Notes: a model not told the origin generated them from the sequence alone. Shown: positions 51,645 through 62,678, counted from the stretch's first letter. The stretch: DNA of 64,000 bases from Pseudomonadota bacterium (GCA_039033415.1 JBCCCR010000007.1:125262-189261), one strand, 5' to 3'. Made by a program: numbers and translations.

Positions 51645-54600
51645 TTAAGGGTTTTCGAAAGAATCCTCGAAGATAAGCACGCCGCCGCTGCCCGCCGTTG
51701 CGGGCTGCAGGCACCAGGTATCAAGTGTGCCTGTGTCAAGCGCGGCGTTATCGCTGACCGTCAGCACCCAGTTGCCGGCAGCCGACTCTCCGTTAAAGGT
51801 AGTGAGTGGCTCCTGCGGCGAGACGCTACCGGCAATCGCCGGCGACGCATCACAAACATCCTCGACGGGTCGCGTGGCGCTGTCGCTGAACACGGCGTCG
51901 ATATTGTCGTTGGCGCAGCCGACGAGCGACGGCGGGATCCCGGGGCGGTCCATGAGCGTGATGCTGGTGCCCGTGCTTTCGTTGCGCAGACTGATGATCA
52001 GGTCACCGACGAAGCTGTGGCTGATCTCAACCGTGGTCTGAAGCTCTATCAGCGACCCGCCCGTGGGAATGTTAAGCGTGCTGCTGGCGCCGCCGGGCGA
52101 ATTGTCGGGAATCGTCAGGTTTGGGCTAACGCATACCAGCCCGCCCTGATTAACGTTGATCTGCACCGTCGCACTGCTGCAGCGCTGCGGGCTGCCGTCA
52201 TCACACACGCTGTAGACAAAGCTGTCGTTCGAGGACAGCGACCCATCGTGGGTATAGCTGAAACTGCCGTTGCCGTTGAGGGTGACCGAACCTGAGCTGG
52301 GGCCGCTGAGCGGCGTCGGCTGGAGGGTCAGATTTCCACCCTCGGGATCTGAGTCGTTGGCGAGCAGGGATGTCTGGCCTCCGTTTAGTGTCGTCGTCGT
52401 CGCTCCCGCATCAACGGTGGTAGCGTCGTTTACGGCGATCGGCGCCTGGTTGGCGCTGCCGGAGAGCTGCAGCAGAAACGTGCCCCGACCGAGCGTAAAC
52501 GCCGCCAAGCGATTGGCGTTGAGATCGTAGTCGAGATCAAAGACCGGCGAGTTCGGCAGCTCGGTGCCAGACTGCGCCCAGTCGCTGAAGCCGCCGCCGC
52601 TGGTGGATAGGTAGACGCCGCGGTCGGTGCCGACCGCCAGGACGTCGCCGCCCGGCGTTTCCATGAATTCTAGCGACCGCAGCGATCCAGGCGAAAACAG
52701 GGTTAGCAGGTTCCCGGTGATGTTGTTGAACGTGCCGTTGTCCCCGTCGTCGGTGCTGCGCAGAACGCGGCCCAGTTCCAGCACAAACACCTGGCTGGCG
52801 TCGGAGGGGTCGATCACCACCGCCTGCAGCTGATTCCCGTCGCTGCTCGAATAAACCGACGCCAGGCTGTCGCCGGAATTTTCTCGTCGATAGAGCTGGT
52901 TGTCGCTGGCGGCAACAAACAAGAGGTCAGCATTACCGCTAGCCCCGTAGGCCAGGGAGCGCCTACCACCCTGGGATGCCTGGATACCGGTCGGGAGAAG
53001 TTCCGTGACCGTATCTCCCTGATCCAGTGACTCGTAAACGGAGTTTGATCCGCCGATTACCAGCCGCCCGCCAACCACCCGATTGACCGCCAGCGGCGTT
53101 ACAAACTGGCCCTCAAGCTGCGCACCACCCGCGAGTGGAGTCAGCGCCAGCTGCGTCTGGCCGAGAAAATTACCGCTCGCATCATAGGTGAGTCGACGCG
53201 CACCGCCGAAGTTCTGGGAGCTCGCGTAGCGCACGCTGTTCCCGGAGTTTGCTAGATAATCAATCTCTATATCGCCGCCGTCGCCGCCGCCAAACGACCG
53301 CCAAATCACAGAATTCAGGGCCTGTTGACGGGTTGACCCATTGTCCTGATTTCCGCTCACAGAGATGGCGGACAGCCGGTCAAAGTTGCCGCTGTGCTGT
53401 TCGGTCACCTGCATATTGCCATTGACGTCTACCCAGACACCGGTGCTGCTGCGCGGCGCTATGCGCCGGTAGATACCACCATCGTCCACCTCCAGCAGGT
53501 TGCCATTGGCGTCGAAAGCCATGTCGCGAGAGTCCGGATGGGGTGCCGTGCCGTTGGCGTTGTTGCAGCTGGTCGCCGCCACCCCGTCAGGGTCTGAAAA
53601 ATCGTGCGTGATCGGTGTCCACACGTTGGCCGGCGATTGGCTCGCATCACCGCGAAACAGCCGGCCGGCGAACGAGCAGGCACCGACGGAGTTGGGGTTA
53701 GAGAAGTTGCCGGTCTCGTCGTTGCCGAAGGGTTGGCGATCGCCGCCAACATAAACCAGGTTATCATTGGTCGGATCGGCAGCCAGCGACGCATGCAGTC
53801 CACCCTGCCGGCCGGGATTCACGCCAAAGGTTCCGGCGCCCTCCACCGTCTCGGGTATGCCAAGGTCTTGCCAGGTGCCGGACCCCGCGGGCAGCCGAAA
53901 CACGCCGGCCAGTTCGCCTGACGCCACCACCGACAAAAACACGGTGCCGGTTGGGGCCACGGCCAGCTCGAAGTGTGAACCCCCGCTGTCGATCACATTG
54001 GTGATAATGGGTGCGGTAATGTCGGTCCAGGTGGCGCCGGTATCGGTACTGCGAAAGACCCCGTTTCCGGTGCCACAGCCGCCGTTGAAGTCGATGATGG
54101 TGGCGTAGAACACCGCGTTATTCGTTGGGTCTTCTGCCAGCGCGGCCACCCGACTGCCAAACAGCTCGTTGGTGACGAGATTCCAGGTTGCCCCGGTGTC
54201 GATAGAGCGGAACAGGCCGATACCGCCCCCCGGTCCACAGCTGAAGGCATCGTCAGCGTCGCTAGCGGCCAGCAGCACGTTGCCGCGAGCCGCCACCTTG
54301 GCGATGTTGCGCCCCTGCATCACGTTGCCCAGCGGCGTCCAGGTGGTACCGCCGTTGGTGGTGCGGATCACGCCCGATCGCGAGCCGCCCCGGCCGCCGA
54401 AGGCGCTGAACCGGCCATAGCCGGCGATCAAAGTCTGTCTGGTGGCGTCGGTTGGGTCGAAAGCGATATCACCCACGGAACCCGTAAGCTGGCCGTCCGT
54501 CTGCTGCGTCCACTGGGGTACCAATGCGGTTGCGTTTCCCGTCCGCCACACGCCGCCATTGACGCTGCCGACATAGATGATGTCCGGATTGGTGGGGTGC

Positions 54601-54806
54601 GGAGCCACCGCGTGAATCGCCCCACTCGCCGGACTGTTGGTGCCGACGTTATCCACGTTGTTGCCGCCGGTGGGCGCCTCGATCGGCGCTGGACCCAGCG
54701 GGATCCAAATCCCGACGCTCCCCTTTTGTTCACCGCTTCTTTCGTTACCGAACGCCGCGGCCGAAACCAAGGCTACCGTGAGTATCACTGCAGGGGGTTT
54801 TTTCAT
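51645..54806 (-). CDS. Large secreted protein: BNR-like beta-propeller, cadherin-like domain and P-domain
   Basis: 1053 residues from MKKPPAVILTVALVSAAAFG (signal peptide); an alternative ATG ten codons upstream exists. Residues about 30-780 are repeats of the sortilin/BNR type (GVWRTGNATA, TRGNGVIRTTNGGTTWTP-like, IFRSTDTGATW). Next is a cadherin-like domain at about 786-890 (NQAPIAVNDATT). The end (892-1040) fits a proprotein-convertase P-domain (DLIISLRNESTG, GNWVLTVSDNAALDTGTLD). The terminal GVLIFEDSFENP resembles short C-terminal motifs seen in secreted proteins of related lineages. Probably surface or secreted; partners unknown. Confidence 0.85.
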   Translation of the reverse strand: MKKPPAVILTVALVSAAAFGNERSGEQKGSVGIWIPLGPAPIEAPTGGNNVDNVGTNSPASGAIHAVAPHPTNPDIIYVGSVNGGVWRTGNATALVPQWTQQTDGQLTGSVGDIAFDPTDATRQTLIAGYGRFSAFGGRGGSRSGVIRTTNGGTTWTPLGNVMQGRNIAKVAARGNVLLAASDADDAFSCGPGGGIGLFRSIDTGATWNLVTNELFGSRVAALAEDPTNNAVFYATIIDFNGGCGTGNGVFRSTDTGATWTDITAPIITNVIDSGGSHFELAVAPTGTVFLSVVASGELAGVFRLPAGSGTWQDLGIPETVEGAGTFGVNPGRQGGLHASLAADPTNDNLVYVGGDRQPFGNDETGNFSNPNSVGACSFAGRLFRGDASQSPANVWTPITHDFSDPDGVAATSCNNANGTAPHPDSRDMAFDANGNLLEVDDGGIYRRIAPRSSTGVWVDVNGNMQVTEQHSGNFDRLSAISVSGNQDNGSTRQQALNSVIWRSFGGGDGGDIEIDYLANSGNSVRYASSQNFGGARRLTYDASGNFLGQTQLALTPLAGGAQLEGQFVTPLAVNRVVGGRLVIGGSNSVYESLDQGDTVTELLPTGIQASQGGRRSLAYGASGNADLLFVAASDNQLYRRENSGDSLASVYSSSDGNQLQAVVIDPSDASQVFVLELGRVLRSTDDGDNGTFNNITGNLLTLFSPGSLRSLEFMETPGGDVLAVGTDRGVYLSTSGGGFSDWAQSGTELPNSPVFDLDYDLNANRLAAFTLGRGTFLLQLSGSANQAPIAVNDATTVDAGATTTTLNGGQTSLLANDSDPEGGNLTLQPTPLSGPSSGSVTLNGNGSFSYTHDGSLSSNDSFVYSVCDDGSPQRCSSATVQINVNQGGLVCVSPNLTIPDNSPGGASSTLNIPTGGSLIELQTTVEISHSFVGDLIISLRNESTGTSITLMDRPGIPPSLVGCANDNIDAVFSDSATRPVEDVCDASPAIAGSVSPQEPLTTFNGESAAGNWVLTVSDNAALDTGTLDTWCLQPATAGSGGVLIFEDSFENP

Positions 54807-54877
54807 CGCTGGCTTCAGCCCGTAACGGTCACTCACAGTCTATACTAGGCAGGTCCGAAGCGGCAGGTGACGCAAAA

Positions 54878-55804
54878 ATGCTGAGCAAAAAGGTTCTGAC
54901 TCTGGCGGCAGCAAGCCTATTTTCCACGGGAGGCGCGGTGGCCAACGACGCGTTGACGCTCGGCGACGGCCTGCTTGTGGACGCGGCTAATGGCCAGGTC
55001 GTATTGATGCGCGAAGGTGGAGGTCTCGAGCAGGTCAATATCGCCTCGGGCAAAGCAAGCTGGGTGAGCGATGCCGCCGATCGGCCCGTGATGCTGCTCG
55101 GTGGAGAGCTGACCGCCCAGGTCGACACCTCCATCCCCGGCCGCATGGACCTCAGGCTGTTGGACGCCAACTCCGGCACTGAGAAAAGCGCGTTTGCGGT
55201 CGAACTGCCGGCTGACGTCCGACCGTCAATCGACGACGGTCTTGGCCAGACCTTCACGATGCGGCCGTCCAGCGGCAGCAAAGCCGGGCTCGTATGGCGC
55301 TACGAAAAGCGCCTGGTCCAGGGCGCCTTTATGGCCGACGCACCTAAACCCACCCGGCACACGGGCCTGCTGAGCCCCGAGTCAGGAAGCTGGAAAAATC
55401 GGCCGATTAGTGACGCGGAAAGCCGCAAGGCTCAGGAGGCCCTGGCGGCGACCCAGCCAAACCGACCCATTGCGGGCGTGGAGGGCCGGCAGTTTTCTGC
55501 CGTCAACGGTTCGCACGTGCTGGTCAGTCTGCATCAGCCCGAACAGCAGCTGCCGTATCGTTGGCAGGTATTTGACGCCGCGGGAAATCCGCTCGGCGAA
55601 ACCCGCAGCCGTATGTCTTTTTCGCCGTTTGTCGTGCTCGACGGAACCCTTCTGTACGTGTCGCAGCCGTACAGCGAGCGGCAAGGCGACGGTGTTATGC
55701 GTGGCGAAGGGCTGACCCTGCGGGCGATGGACCTGACTACCGGCAAGCAGCGGTGGCAAAAGACAATCCGCGACACGCGCTACACCGGTCCCTATCCCAC
55801 CTGA
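54878..55804 (+). CDS. Exported PQQ-like beta-propeller protein of unknown function
   Basis: 308 residues. N-terminal signal peptide (about 1-23, ending GGAVA). Segments such as LLVDAANGQVVLMREGG and LRAMDLTTGKQRWQKTIRD look like blades of PQQ-type propellers. The C-terminal repeat at LTTGKQRWQK is the most telling. No catalytic signature is seen, so it may be a structural or binding protein. Located between the secreted P-domain gene (divergent) and tRNA-Pro. Confidence 0.75.
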   Translation: MLSKKVLTLAAASLFSTGGAVANDALTLGDGLLVDAANGQVVLMREGGGLEQVNIASGKASWVSDAADRPVMLLGGELTAQVDTSIPGRMDLRLLDANSGTEKSAFAVELPADVRPSIDDGLGQTFTMRPSSGSKAGLVWRYEKRLVQGAFMADAPKPTRHTGLLSPESGSWKNRPISDAESRKAQEALAATQPNRPIAGVEGRQFSAVNGSHVLVSLHQPEQQLPYRWQVFDAAGNPLGETRSRMSFSPFVVLDGTLLYVSQPYSERQGDGVMRGEGLTLRAMDLTTGKQRWQKTIRDTRYTGPYPT

Positions 55805-55824
55805 TTGCGCGGCAACGCCAAATG

Positions 55825-55852
55825 GTGACAACCGACCACAATCAAGTACAAT
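55825..55852 (+). promoter_or_regulatory. Promoter of tRNA-Pro
   Basis: GTGACA at 55825-55830 and TACAAT at 55847-55852 are separated by 16 nt; transcription should begin about 7 nt later, just before the tRNA at 55866. Confidence 0.6.
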
Positions 55853-55865
55853 GCGCGGCCTTGAT

Positions 55866-55942
55866 CGGAGCGTAGCGCAGCCTGGTAGCGCACCACAATG
55901 GGGTTGTGGGGGTCGGGAGTTCGAATCTCCCCGCTCCGACCA
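55866..55942 (+). tRNA. tRNA-Pro (anticodon GGG)
   Basis: 77 nt including the encoded CCA. Acceptor arms CGGAGCG/CGCTCCG pair over 7 bp, D arm GCGC...GCGC, anticodon stem CCACA/TGTGG with loop ATGGGGT, giving anticodon GGG after the universal T33. T arm GGGAG/CTCCC with TTCGAAT loop. The whole reads as an intact tRNA-Pro. Confidence 0.95.
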
Positions 55943-55948
55943 AGTTTT

Positions 55949-55997
55949 AAAAGGGGCAGGTAACTCTTTCTTTCTTAAGAGTTACCTGCCCCTTTTT
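55949..55997 (+). terminator. 20-bp perfect hairpin after tRNA-Pro (terminator; REP-like)
   Basis: AAAAGGGGCAGGTAACTCTT at 55949-55968 pairs fully with 55977-55996; loop is TCTTTCTT and the 3' arm ends in TTTTT. It works as a factor-independent terminator for the tRNA. Its AAAAGGGGCAGGTAAC arm also resembles the ends of REP sequences associated with REP tyrosine transposases. Confidence 0.75.
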
Positions 55998-56024
55998 CTT
56001 TTGACGCAGAGAATAGGGGGGCTT

Positions 56025-57722
56025 ATGTGCTCGCGCGCGCAATGCCTGATGCTGTTGGCCGCGGCAACGCTGCTCGGCTGTACCTCCCAGGAGCCGGAAA
56101 CCGCTTACGACACAATCATCGTCAACGGCCAAATCTATGACGGAACCGGCGCCGCCCCGATTCAAGCGGATCTCGCGTTCACCGACGACCGCATCGTGGC
56201 GATCGGTGACCTGGACGAAACCCAGGCCAAAACCGTCATCGACGCAGCGGGCAAAGCCGTCGCCCCCGGCTTTATCAACATGCTCAGCTGGGCCACCGAG
56301 AGCCTGATCGAAGATGGCCGCGCGCTCTCTGATATCCGCCAAGGCGTCACGCTCGAGATTTTGGGCGAAGGATGGTCGATGGGTCCGCTCAACCCACAAA
56401 TGAAAGCCGACGCGCTCGCGCAACAGTGGGACATTAAATACGCAATCGATTGGACAACGCTGGGAGAATACCTGGAGTTCCTTGAACAGCGGGGGGTGTC
56501 GCCAAACGTCGCCTCGTTTGTGGGTGCCACAACGGTTCGGGTTCACGAACTGGGCGAAGAAGATCGGGCCCCGACGGATGCTGAGCTTAAGCGAATGCAG
56601 CAACTGGTTCGAGACGCCATGCGCGAGGGCGCTATGGGCGTTAGCACGGCATTGATCTACGCGCCCGCGTTTTACGCCCAGACGCCCGAACTGATTGCGC
56701 TGACGGCTGCCGCCGCCCAATTTGGGGGGGGTTATGTCACCCACCTCCGCTCAGAAGGCAACGGGCTCTTGGAGGGCATCGATGAAGTGCTGGAAATCGC
56801 TGAGGCCACCGGGTCCGCCGTCGAAATCTATCATTTGAAAGCCGCTGGTGAGTCGAACTGGCCCAAGATGGCAACCGTCATCGAAACGATCGAGACGGCA
56901 CGCGCGGCCGGCGTCAACATTCGGGCCAACATGTATACCTACACCGCAGGTGCAACGGGCCTGGACGCCGCGATGCCGCCATGGGTGCAGGAGGGAGGGC
57001 ACGACGCCTGGGTTGAACGCCTCAAGGATCCTGCCATCCGCGCCCGGGTTCTGACGGAAATCGAGACGCCGACAAATGATTGGGAAAACCTCTACCTCGC
57101 GGCCGGCGACCCTTCGCGCCTGCTCTTCTCCGCTTTTAAGAACGAGGCGCTCAAGCCACTGACCGGGATGACCCTGGCGGAGGTTTCGGCGCAGCGCGGG
57201 ACCAGCCCGGCCGACACGATGATCGATCTGGTCATCGAGGACAACAGCCGGGTCGGCACCGTCTATTTCCTGATGTCAGAGGAAAACGTCGCGACGCAGG
57301 TAGCGCTGCCCTGGGTCAGCTTTGGCTCGGACGCGGAAGCACCTGCGCCCGAAGGTATCTTCCTAGAATCTGGCGTACATCCAAGGGCTTACGGAAACTT
57401 TGTGAGAGTACTTGGGAAGTATGTGCGTGAGGAACGCGTGATCAGCCTGGAGGAGGCGGTCCGCAAGCTGACGTCGCTGCCAGCGGAAAACCTGCAGCTG
57501 CGCGAGCGAGGAATGCTCAAGCCCGGCTATTTTGCGGACCTGGTGGTTTTTGATCCCGAAACCGTCACCGACCACTCAACTTTCGATGAGCCCCACCAGC
57601 TATCCACGGGTGTGACCGACGTTTGGGTCAACGGTACTCAGGTACTCAAGAACAGCGAACACACCGGCGAGACGCCTGGGCGAGTGGTAAGGGGGCCCGG
57701 CTGGGACGGCTGGACGGAGTAA
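56025..57722 (+). CDS. Amidohydrolase-family lipoprotein, N-acyl-D-amino acid deacylase-like, N-terminal HxH lost
   Basis: 565 residues, start MCSRAQCLMLL gives a lipoprotein signal with lipobox LLGC at 16-19. A longer frame through the tRNA is not plausible. D-aminoacylase layout: composite-sheet start TIIVNGQIYDGTG, then PGFINMLSWA at 81-90 where the family has GFIDxHxH; Leu87 and Trp89 replace both metal-binding His. Later residues are kept: His in YVTHLRSEG, His in IYHLKAAGESNW, Asp in FGSDAEAP and HPRAYGNFVRVLGKYVRE. It may be a single-metal or altered enzyme of the subfamily. Confidence 0.87.
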   Translation: MCSRAQCLMLLAAATLLGCTSQEPETAYDTIIVNGQIYDGTGAAPIQADLAFTDDRIVAIGDLDETQAKTVIDAAGKAVAPGFINMLSWATESLIEDGRALSDIRQGVTLEILGEGWSMGPLNPQMKADALAQQWDIKYAIDWTTLGEYLEFLEQRGVSPNVASFVGATTVRVHELGEEDRAPTDAELKRMQQLVRDAMREGAMGVSTALIYAPAFYAQTPELIALTAAAAQFGGGYVTHLRSEGNGLLEGIDEVLEIAEATGSAVEIYHLKAAGESNWPKMATVIETIETARAAGVNIRANMYTYTAGATGLDAAMPPWVQEGGHDAWVERLKDPAIRARVLTEIETPTNDWENLYLAAGDPSRLLFSAFKNEALKPLTGMTLAEVSAQRGTSPADTMIDLVIEDNSRVGTVYFLMSEENVATQVALPWVSFGSDAEAPAPEGIFLESGVHPRAYGNFVRVLGKYVREERVISLEEAVRKLTSLPAENLQLRERGMLKPGYFADLVVFDPETVTDHSTFDEPHQLSTGVTDVWVNGTQVLKNSEHTGETPGRVVRGPGWDGWTE

Positions 57723-57753
57723 ACTCTTGCGGGAAAGCTGGGCCCGCGTCGCG

Positions 57754-58119
57754 CTAGCGCTTGAGAATCTGCAGGACTTCTTCGAGCTCGCCGCGAATCT
57801 GGCGAATAATCTGGTGTGAGCGGCTGACGTCGCTTTTGGCTTGATCGCCCTCCAGCCGCTGGCGCGCGCCGGTGATCGTGAAACCCTGCTCGTACAGGAG
57901 GCTCCGGATTTGGCGAATCATGATGACGTCGTGGCGCTGGTAGTACCGCCGGTTGCCGCGACGCTTAACCGGTTTCAGGTGAGGAAATTCCTGCTCCCAG
58001 TATCGCAGCACGTGGGGCTTGACCCCACAAAGATCGCTGACCTCGCCGATGGTGAAGTAGCGCTTGGCCGGAATGGCCGGCAGTTCGTTGTTACTGCCCG
58101 GATCCAGCATAAGCTTCAA
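57754..58119 (-). CDS. MerR family regulator
   Basis: 121 residues, alternatively starting nine bases later at MLDPGS. MerR HTH ([25 protein letters not shown]) near the N-terminus, then a coiled-coil region. This is the small MerR protein usually found after ihfA in the pheST-ihfA block of gammaproteobacteria. It overlaps the end of ihfA. The ligand or signal is unknown. Its 3' end is 31 nt from the convergent amidohydrolase. Confidence 0.9.
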   Translation of the reverse strand: MKLMLDPGSNNELPAIPAKRYFTIGEVSDLCGVKPHVLRYWEQEFPHLKPVKRRGNRRYYQRHDVIMIRQIRSLLYEQGFTITGARQRLEGDQAKSDVSRSHQIIRQIRGELEEVLQILKR

Positions 58120-58390
58120 CTCTCGACTTTAGTTTTTGTCCCGGCCTGAAGGTCACCACAGTCCGGGCAGAAATCGGGATTTCTTCCCCGGTCTTGGGGT
58201 TTCGCCCCGGCCGTTCGTTTTTTCTACGGAGATCGAAGTTTCCGAAGCCCGACAGCTTCACCTGCTCGCCGTCCTCCAGTGAGGTCCGGACGGTTTCGAA
58301 AAACGCGTCGACAAATTCTTTTGCCTCACGCTTGTTCAGTCCCACTTCTTCAAACAGCCTTTCGGCCAGATCCGCTTTAGTCAGCGCCAT
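58091..58390 (-). CDS. ihfA: Integration host factor alpha subunit
   Basis: 99 residues. HU/IHF fold: [22 protein letters not shown] at the N-terminus, the beta arm [21 protein letters not shown] with the intercalating Pro. It pairs with IhfB to bend DNA. It follows pheT with 2 nt between, a conserved location in gammaproteobacteria. Confidence 0.96.
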   Translation of the reverse strand: MALTKADLAERLFEEVGLNKREAKEFVDAFFETVRTSLEDGEQVKLSGFGNFDLRRKNERPGRNPKTGEEIPISARTVVTFRPGQKLKSRVEAYAGSGQ

Positions 58391-58392
58391 CC

Positions 58393-60771
58393 CTACCCTC
58401 GCAACTCCGCGCCCAATTGATCATGCAAGCGGGTAATTACCGTACTCATGACCCCATCGACCGTCTCATCGGTCAATGTCGTATCTTGATCTTGCATTAC
58501 CAGCCCGAAGGACAGACTGCGCTGGCTAGCGTCGATTCCCTTACCCGTATATTCGTCAAAAACCACAAGACTTGTCAATAAGTTACCCACGGTTTCTTCA
58601 ACAATTTGTTGAATCGACCGCCAGTTGACACTTTTATTCACAACCACATTGAGATCTCGACGGATCGACGGGTACCGAGACACAGGCAGCGCTTTAGGCA
58701 CCCTTCCGCCCACGATCGCTGCAAGATCGACCTCAAACGCCACCACAGGGCCCCGACAGTCGGCTTTTTTCTGCCAGTTCGGGTGGAGCGTTCCAACCCA
58801 GCCAACGGGGTCGCCGTCGCGCAAAACCTCCGCCTGCTGCCCGGGATGGAGCCAGGCTCGATTCCCGACCTCATACGAAAATTCTCCCGCTAACCCGGAC
58901 AGAGCAATCAGCCCCTGGAGCCAACCCTTGACGTCAAAAAAGTCGAGGGTTTGTTCAGACTCCAGCCACTGTTCCGGATCACGACGCCCGGCAGCAACCA
59001 CCGCAATACGATCTCGCTCCCTGACCGACCCGTCGGCTTCGGGCAGGAAACAGCGTCCCGTTTCGAAAAGCGCTACCCGATTCTGCTGGCGTTTCTGGTT
59101 GTGCTCCAGGGCCTTGAGCAGGCCTGGAATCAGGCTGGTGCGCATGGCAGACATCTCCCGCGAAAGCGGATTGGCCAGCATCAGCGGGTGGTCGACGCCC
59201 ATCGGCAGGAGTTCGTCCGGAGACCGAAAGCTGTAGGACACAACCTCGCTGACGCCCGCCTCGTTCAACACCTGAGCAATTCGGGCCAAAGGAACCTGCG
59301 CTTCGGGGATGGATACCGGCGGCAGGTCACCGCCCGGTATCGCCTCGTTCAAACGGTCATAGCCGTAGACGCGAGCCACCTCTTCGATCAGGTCGACTTC
59401 CAGCTCGATGTCAAAACGCCGTCCGGGAGGCGTTACCTCCCAGCCGCCTTCGACCGTTTTCACGGCCATACCGAGATCGGAAAACGTTCGGCTGACCTGT
59501 GCGTCATCCACGGTCAAACCGACAAGCCGGTCGAGCCGTCTTCGGCGCAGCGTGACCGGAGGACGCGTCGGTATTTCGGCCTCGCGAACCGCTTCGACGA
59601 CCGGACCGCAGGCACCGCCCGCAATCTCCAGCAGCAGAGCGGTCGCGCGCTCTATCGCCTGATGCTGTCCCGTCGGGTCGACACCGCGTTCGAAGCGGTG
59701 AGCTGCGTCGGAGTGCACCCCCAGATCGCGGGCTCGGCCGATGATGCTGGCCGGATCGAACCAGGCGGCTTCAAAGAACACGTCGGTGGTATCCGGCGTC
59801 ACGGCCGACGCCATGCCGCCCATCAGCCCAGCCAGCGCCACCGGCTCATCACCATCGGTGATCACCAGCAGCTTTTCGGTGAGGTCGACGTCCGTACCGT
59901 CGAGGAGCTTGAGCGCCTCGCCCTGCCTCGCCCGGCGAACCGACACTGGCCCTGAGATCGCGCTGGCGTCAAAAGCGTGCATCGGCTGACCGAGCTCAAG
60001 CATCACATAGTTGGTAACGTCGACCACGGGATGGATCGATCGCAGTCCACAGCGACGCAGCTTCTCGACCATCCAGAGGGGCGTTTCGGCCCGGTTGTCG
60101 ATCCCGCATACCATCCGCCCGAGGTATCGAGGGCATTCATCCGGATGAGTCAGCTCGATCCCTCGTTGCTCATCGAGCGTGGGGGCCACCGGCGCAGCCG
60201 TTTTCGGCGTGAACTTGCCACCCGCCAGAGCCGCTACGTCCTGGGCAATTCCGGCGATCGACAGACAGTCCCCCCGGTTTGGCGTCAGATCGATTTCGAT
60301 GCAGGTGTCGTCCAGCTGCAGCAGCTCAGCCAGCGGCTGACCAGGCGTTGCGTCCGCCGGCAGCTCCATCAGGCCAGCCGCGTCGTCAGCCAGCGCAAGT
60401 TCGCTGGCCGAACACAACATCCCCTGGGAGGCGACGCCGCGCAGCTTGGCGGGTTTGATCTTCATGCCAGAAGGCAGCACCGCACCGACAGTGGCCAGTG
60501 GCGCAACCAGCCCCGGCCGGGCGTTGGCCGCGCCACAAACAATCGTGACCGGCTGTTCGTCGCCGCAGTCCACCGCACATACCTGCAGCTTATCTGCGTC
60601 CGGATGCGGTTGGGTGCCCGTGATCCGAGCCACTACAACGCCATCCAGGGTGGCGCCGGCCGGGCTGACCTCGTCCACCTCCAGACCACCCATGGTGAGC
60701 CGCTCAGCCAAAGCGGTGGGGTCGAGGTCTACCTCAACCCACTCTCTCAGCCAGTTCACGCTAAATTTCAT
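58393..60771 (-). CDS. pheT: Phenylalanyl-tRNA synthetase beta subunit
   Basis: 792 residues. tRNA-binding domain ([19 protein letters not shown]) at about 45-150, B3/4 editing domain, B5, and the C-terminal anticodon-binding FDX-ACB domain ([18 protein letters not shown]). With PheS forms the heterotetramer that charges tRNA-Phe. Follows pheS by 19 nt. Confidence 0.97.
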   Translation of the reverse strand: MKFSVNWLREWVEVDLDPTALAERLTMGGLEVDEVSPAGATLDGVVVARITGTQPHPDADKLQVCAVDCGDEQPVTIVCGAANARPGLVAPLATVGAVLPSGMKIKPAKLRGVASQGMLCSASELALADDAAGLMELPADATPGQPLAELLQLDDTCIEIDLTPNRGDCLSIAGIAQDVAALAGGKFTPKTAAPVAPTLDEQRGIELTHPDECPRYLGRMVCGIDNRAETPLWMVEKLRRCGLRSIHPVVDVTNYVMLELGQPMHAFDASAISGPVSVRRARQGEALKLLDGTDVDLTEKLLVITDGDEPVALAGLMGGMASAVTPDTTDVFFEAAWFDPASIIGRARDLGVHSDAAHRFERGVDPTGQHQAIERATALLLEIAGGACGPVVEAVREAEIPTRPPVTLRRRRLDRLVGLTVDDAQVSRTFSDLGMAVKTVEGGWEVTPPGRRFDIELEVDLIEEVARVYGYDRLNEAIPGGDLPPVSIPEAQVPLARIAQVLNEAGVSEVVSYSFRSPDELLPMGVDHPLMLANPLSREMSAMRTSLIPGLLKALEHNQKRQQNRVALFETGRCFLPEADGSVRERDRIAVVAAGRRDPEQWLESEQTLDFFDVKGWLQGLIALSGLAGEFSYEVGNRAWLHPGQQAEVLRDGDPVGWVGTLHPNWQKKADCRGPVVAFEVDLAAIVGGRVPKALPVSRYPSIRRDLNVVVNKSVNWRSIQQIVEETVGNLLTSLVVFDEYTGKGIDASQRSLSFGLVMQDQDTTLTDETVDGVMSTVITRLHDQLGAELRG

Positions 60772-60790
60772 GTGTCAGTCCCGCCCTGAC

Positions 60791-61830
<1,040 letters not shown>

Positions 61831-61836
61831 GCCTGA

Positions 61837-62196
61837 TCAGGCGCTGAGAACGGCTTTGGCTTTTTCCGCCACGGCGGCAAAAGCGGCTTTGTCACGCACC
61901 GCCATGTCGGCCAGCACCTTGCGGTCCAGGCTGATGTTGGCGCGCTTCAGGCCATTCATGAACCGGCTGTAGGACAAGCCACACTCACGCGCCGCTGCAT
62001 TGATCCGGACGATCCACAGCGCGCGGAATTCGCGCTTGCGCACCCGCCGATCGCGGTAGGCATATTGAGCGGCTTTGGTGACCGCCTGATAGGCAACACG
62101 ATAGACCTTACGCCGGGCGTTATAGTAGCCCTTGGCCTGCTTCAGTACTTTCTTGTGTCGCCGCCGAGCGACAACACCGCGCTTTACTCTAGCCAT
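61837..62196 (-). CDS. rplT: Ribosomal protein L20
   Basis: 119 residues. Basic N-terminus [40 protein letters not shown], and [20 protein letters not shown] are typical of L20. It binds 23S rRNA and, in enterics, controls the rpmI-rplT mRNA. It follows rpmI by 12 nt. Confidence 0.97.
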   Translation of the reverse strand: MARVKRGVVARRRHKKVLKQAKGYYNARRKVYRVAYQAVTKAAQYAYRDRRVRKREFRALWIVRINAAARECGLSYSRFMNGLKRANISLDRKVLADMAVRDKAAFAAVAEKAKAVLSA

Positions 62197-62208
62197 TGCT
62201 CACACTCC

Positions 62209-62403
62209 TCAGGCGTACGGAAGCATGCGCTTCACGGATTTTACGTCGGCGGCGTCCACCTGGGTGGTGCCGCGCAGGTTGCGCTTACGCTTCTGACTCA
62301 TTTTGGTCAGGATGTGTGAGGTGAACGCGTGTCCACGCTTGAAGCCGGAAGCCGTCTTCTTGAAGCGTTTTGCCGCGCCACGATTCGTTTTCATCTTTGG
62401 CAT
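62209..62403 (-). CDS. rpmI: Ribosomal protein L35
   Basis: 64 residues from [20 protein letters not shown]. The ORF continues upstream in frame, but the short L35 start is the conserved one and has GGAGAAG ahead of it. Basic protein of the large subunit. First gene downstream of the structured region 62404-62678. Confidence 0.96.
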   Translation of the reverse strand: MPKMKTNRGAAKRFKKTASGFKRGHAFTSHILTKMSQKRKRNLRGTTQVDAADVKSVKRMLPYA

Positions 62404-62678
62404 GGGTCTTCTCCATTTTTCATTTATTTGACGTCGACAAGTGGCCCAAAGGCGCTTTCTGTCCGTACTCGCCGCCGCGTATAGTCCCTCGCGGGATGCT
62501 TTTTGCCGCCGGCCCATGGGGCCGGTGAGGCTAGTTCTTGCTGTCGCCTGGCCTAACGGCCCAGAAACAAAATGGCGACAAATCCAGCTGCCGCCATTTT
62601 CCGGCCCGAGGGCCTGCAAAGTGTGAAGGCTGGCGACAGCCTGAAGTGCAGGCTCGCCGTCAGCGTCTCTGCAATTTC
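62404..62678 (-). promoter_or_regulatory. Structured infC-rpmI intergenic region, candidate L20 control leader
   Basis: 275 nt rich in stems: AAAATGGCG (62569-62577) with CGCCATTTT (62592-62600); CCGGCCC (62509-62515) with GGGCCGG (62519-62525); GGCCC/GGGCC at 62603-62614. In E. coli the corresponding region holds a pseudoknot where L20 represses rpmI. The first stem, flanked by A and T runs, could also act as a terminator or attenuator after infC. No ORF of note is present. Confidence 0.45.

Noticed and set aside
55851-56024. N-terminal extension of the amidohydrolase through tRNA-Pro and the hairpin
   Set aside because: The extension is the translated tRNA and terminator; the lipoprotein signal at 56025 gives a proper start.
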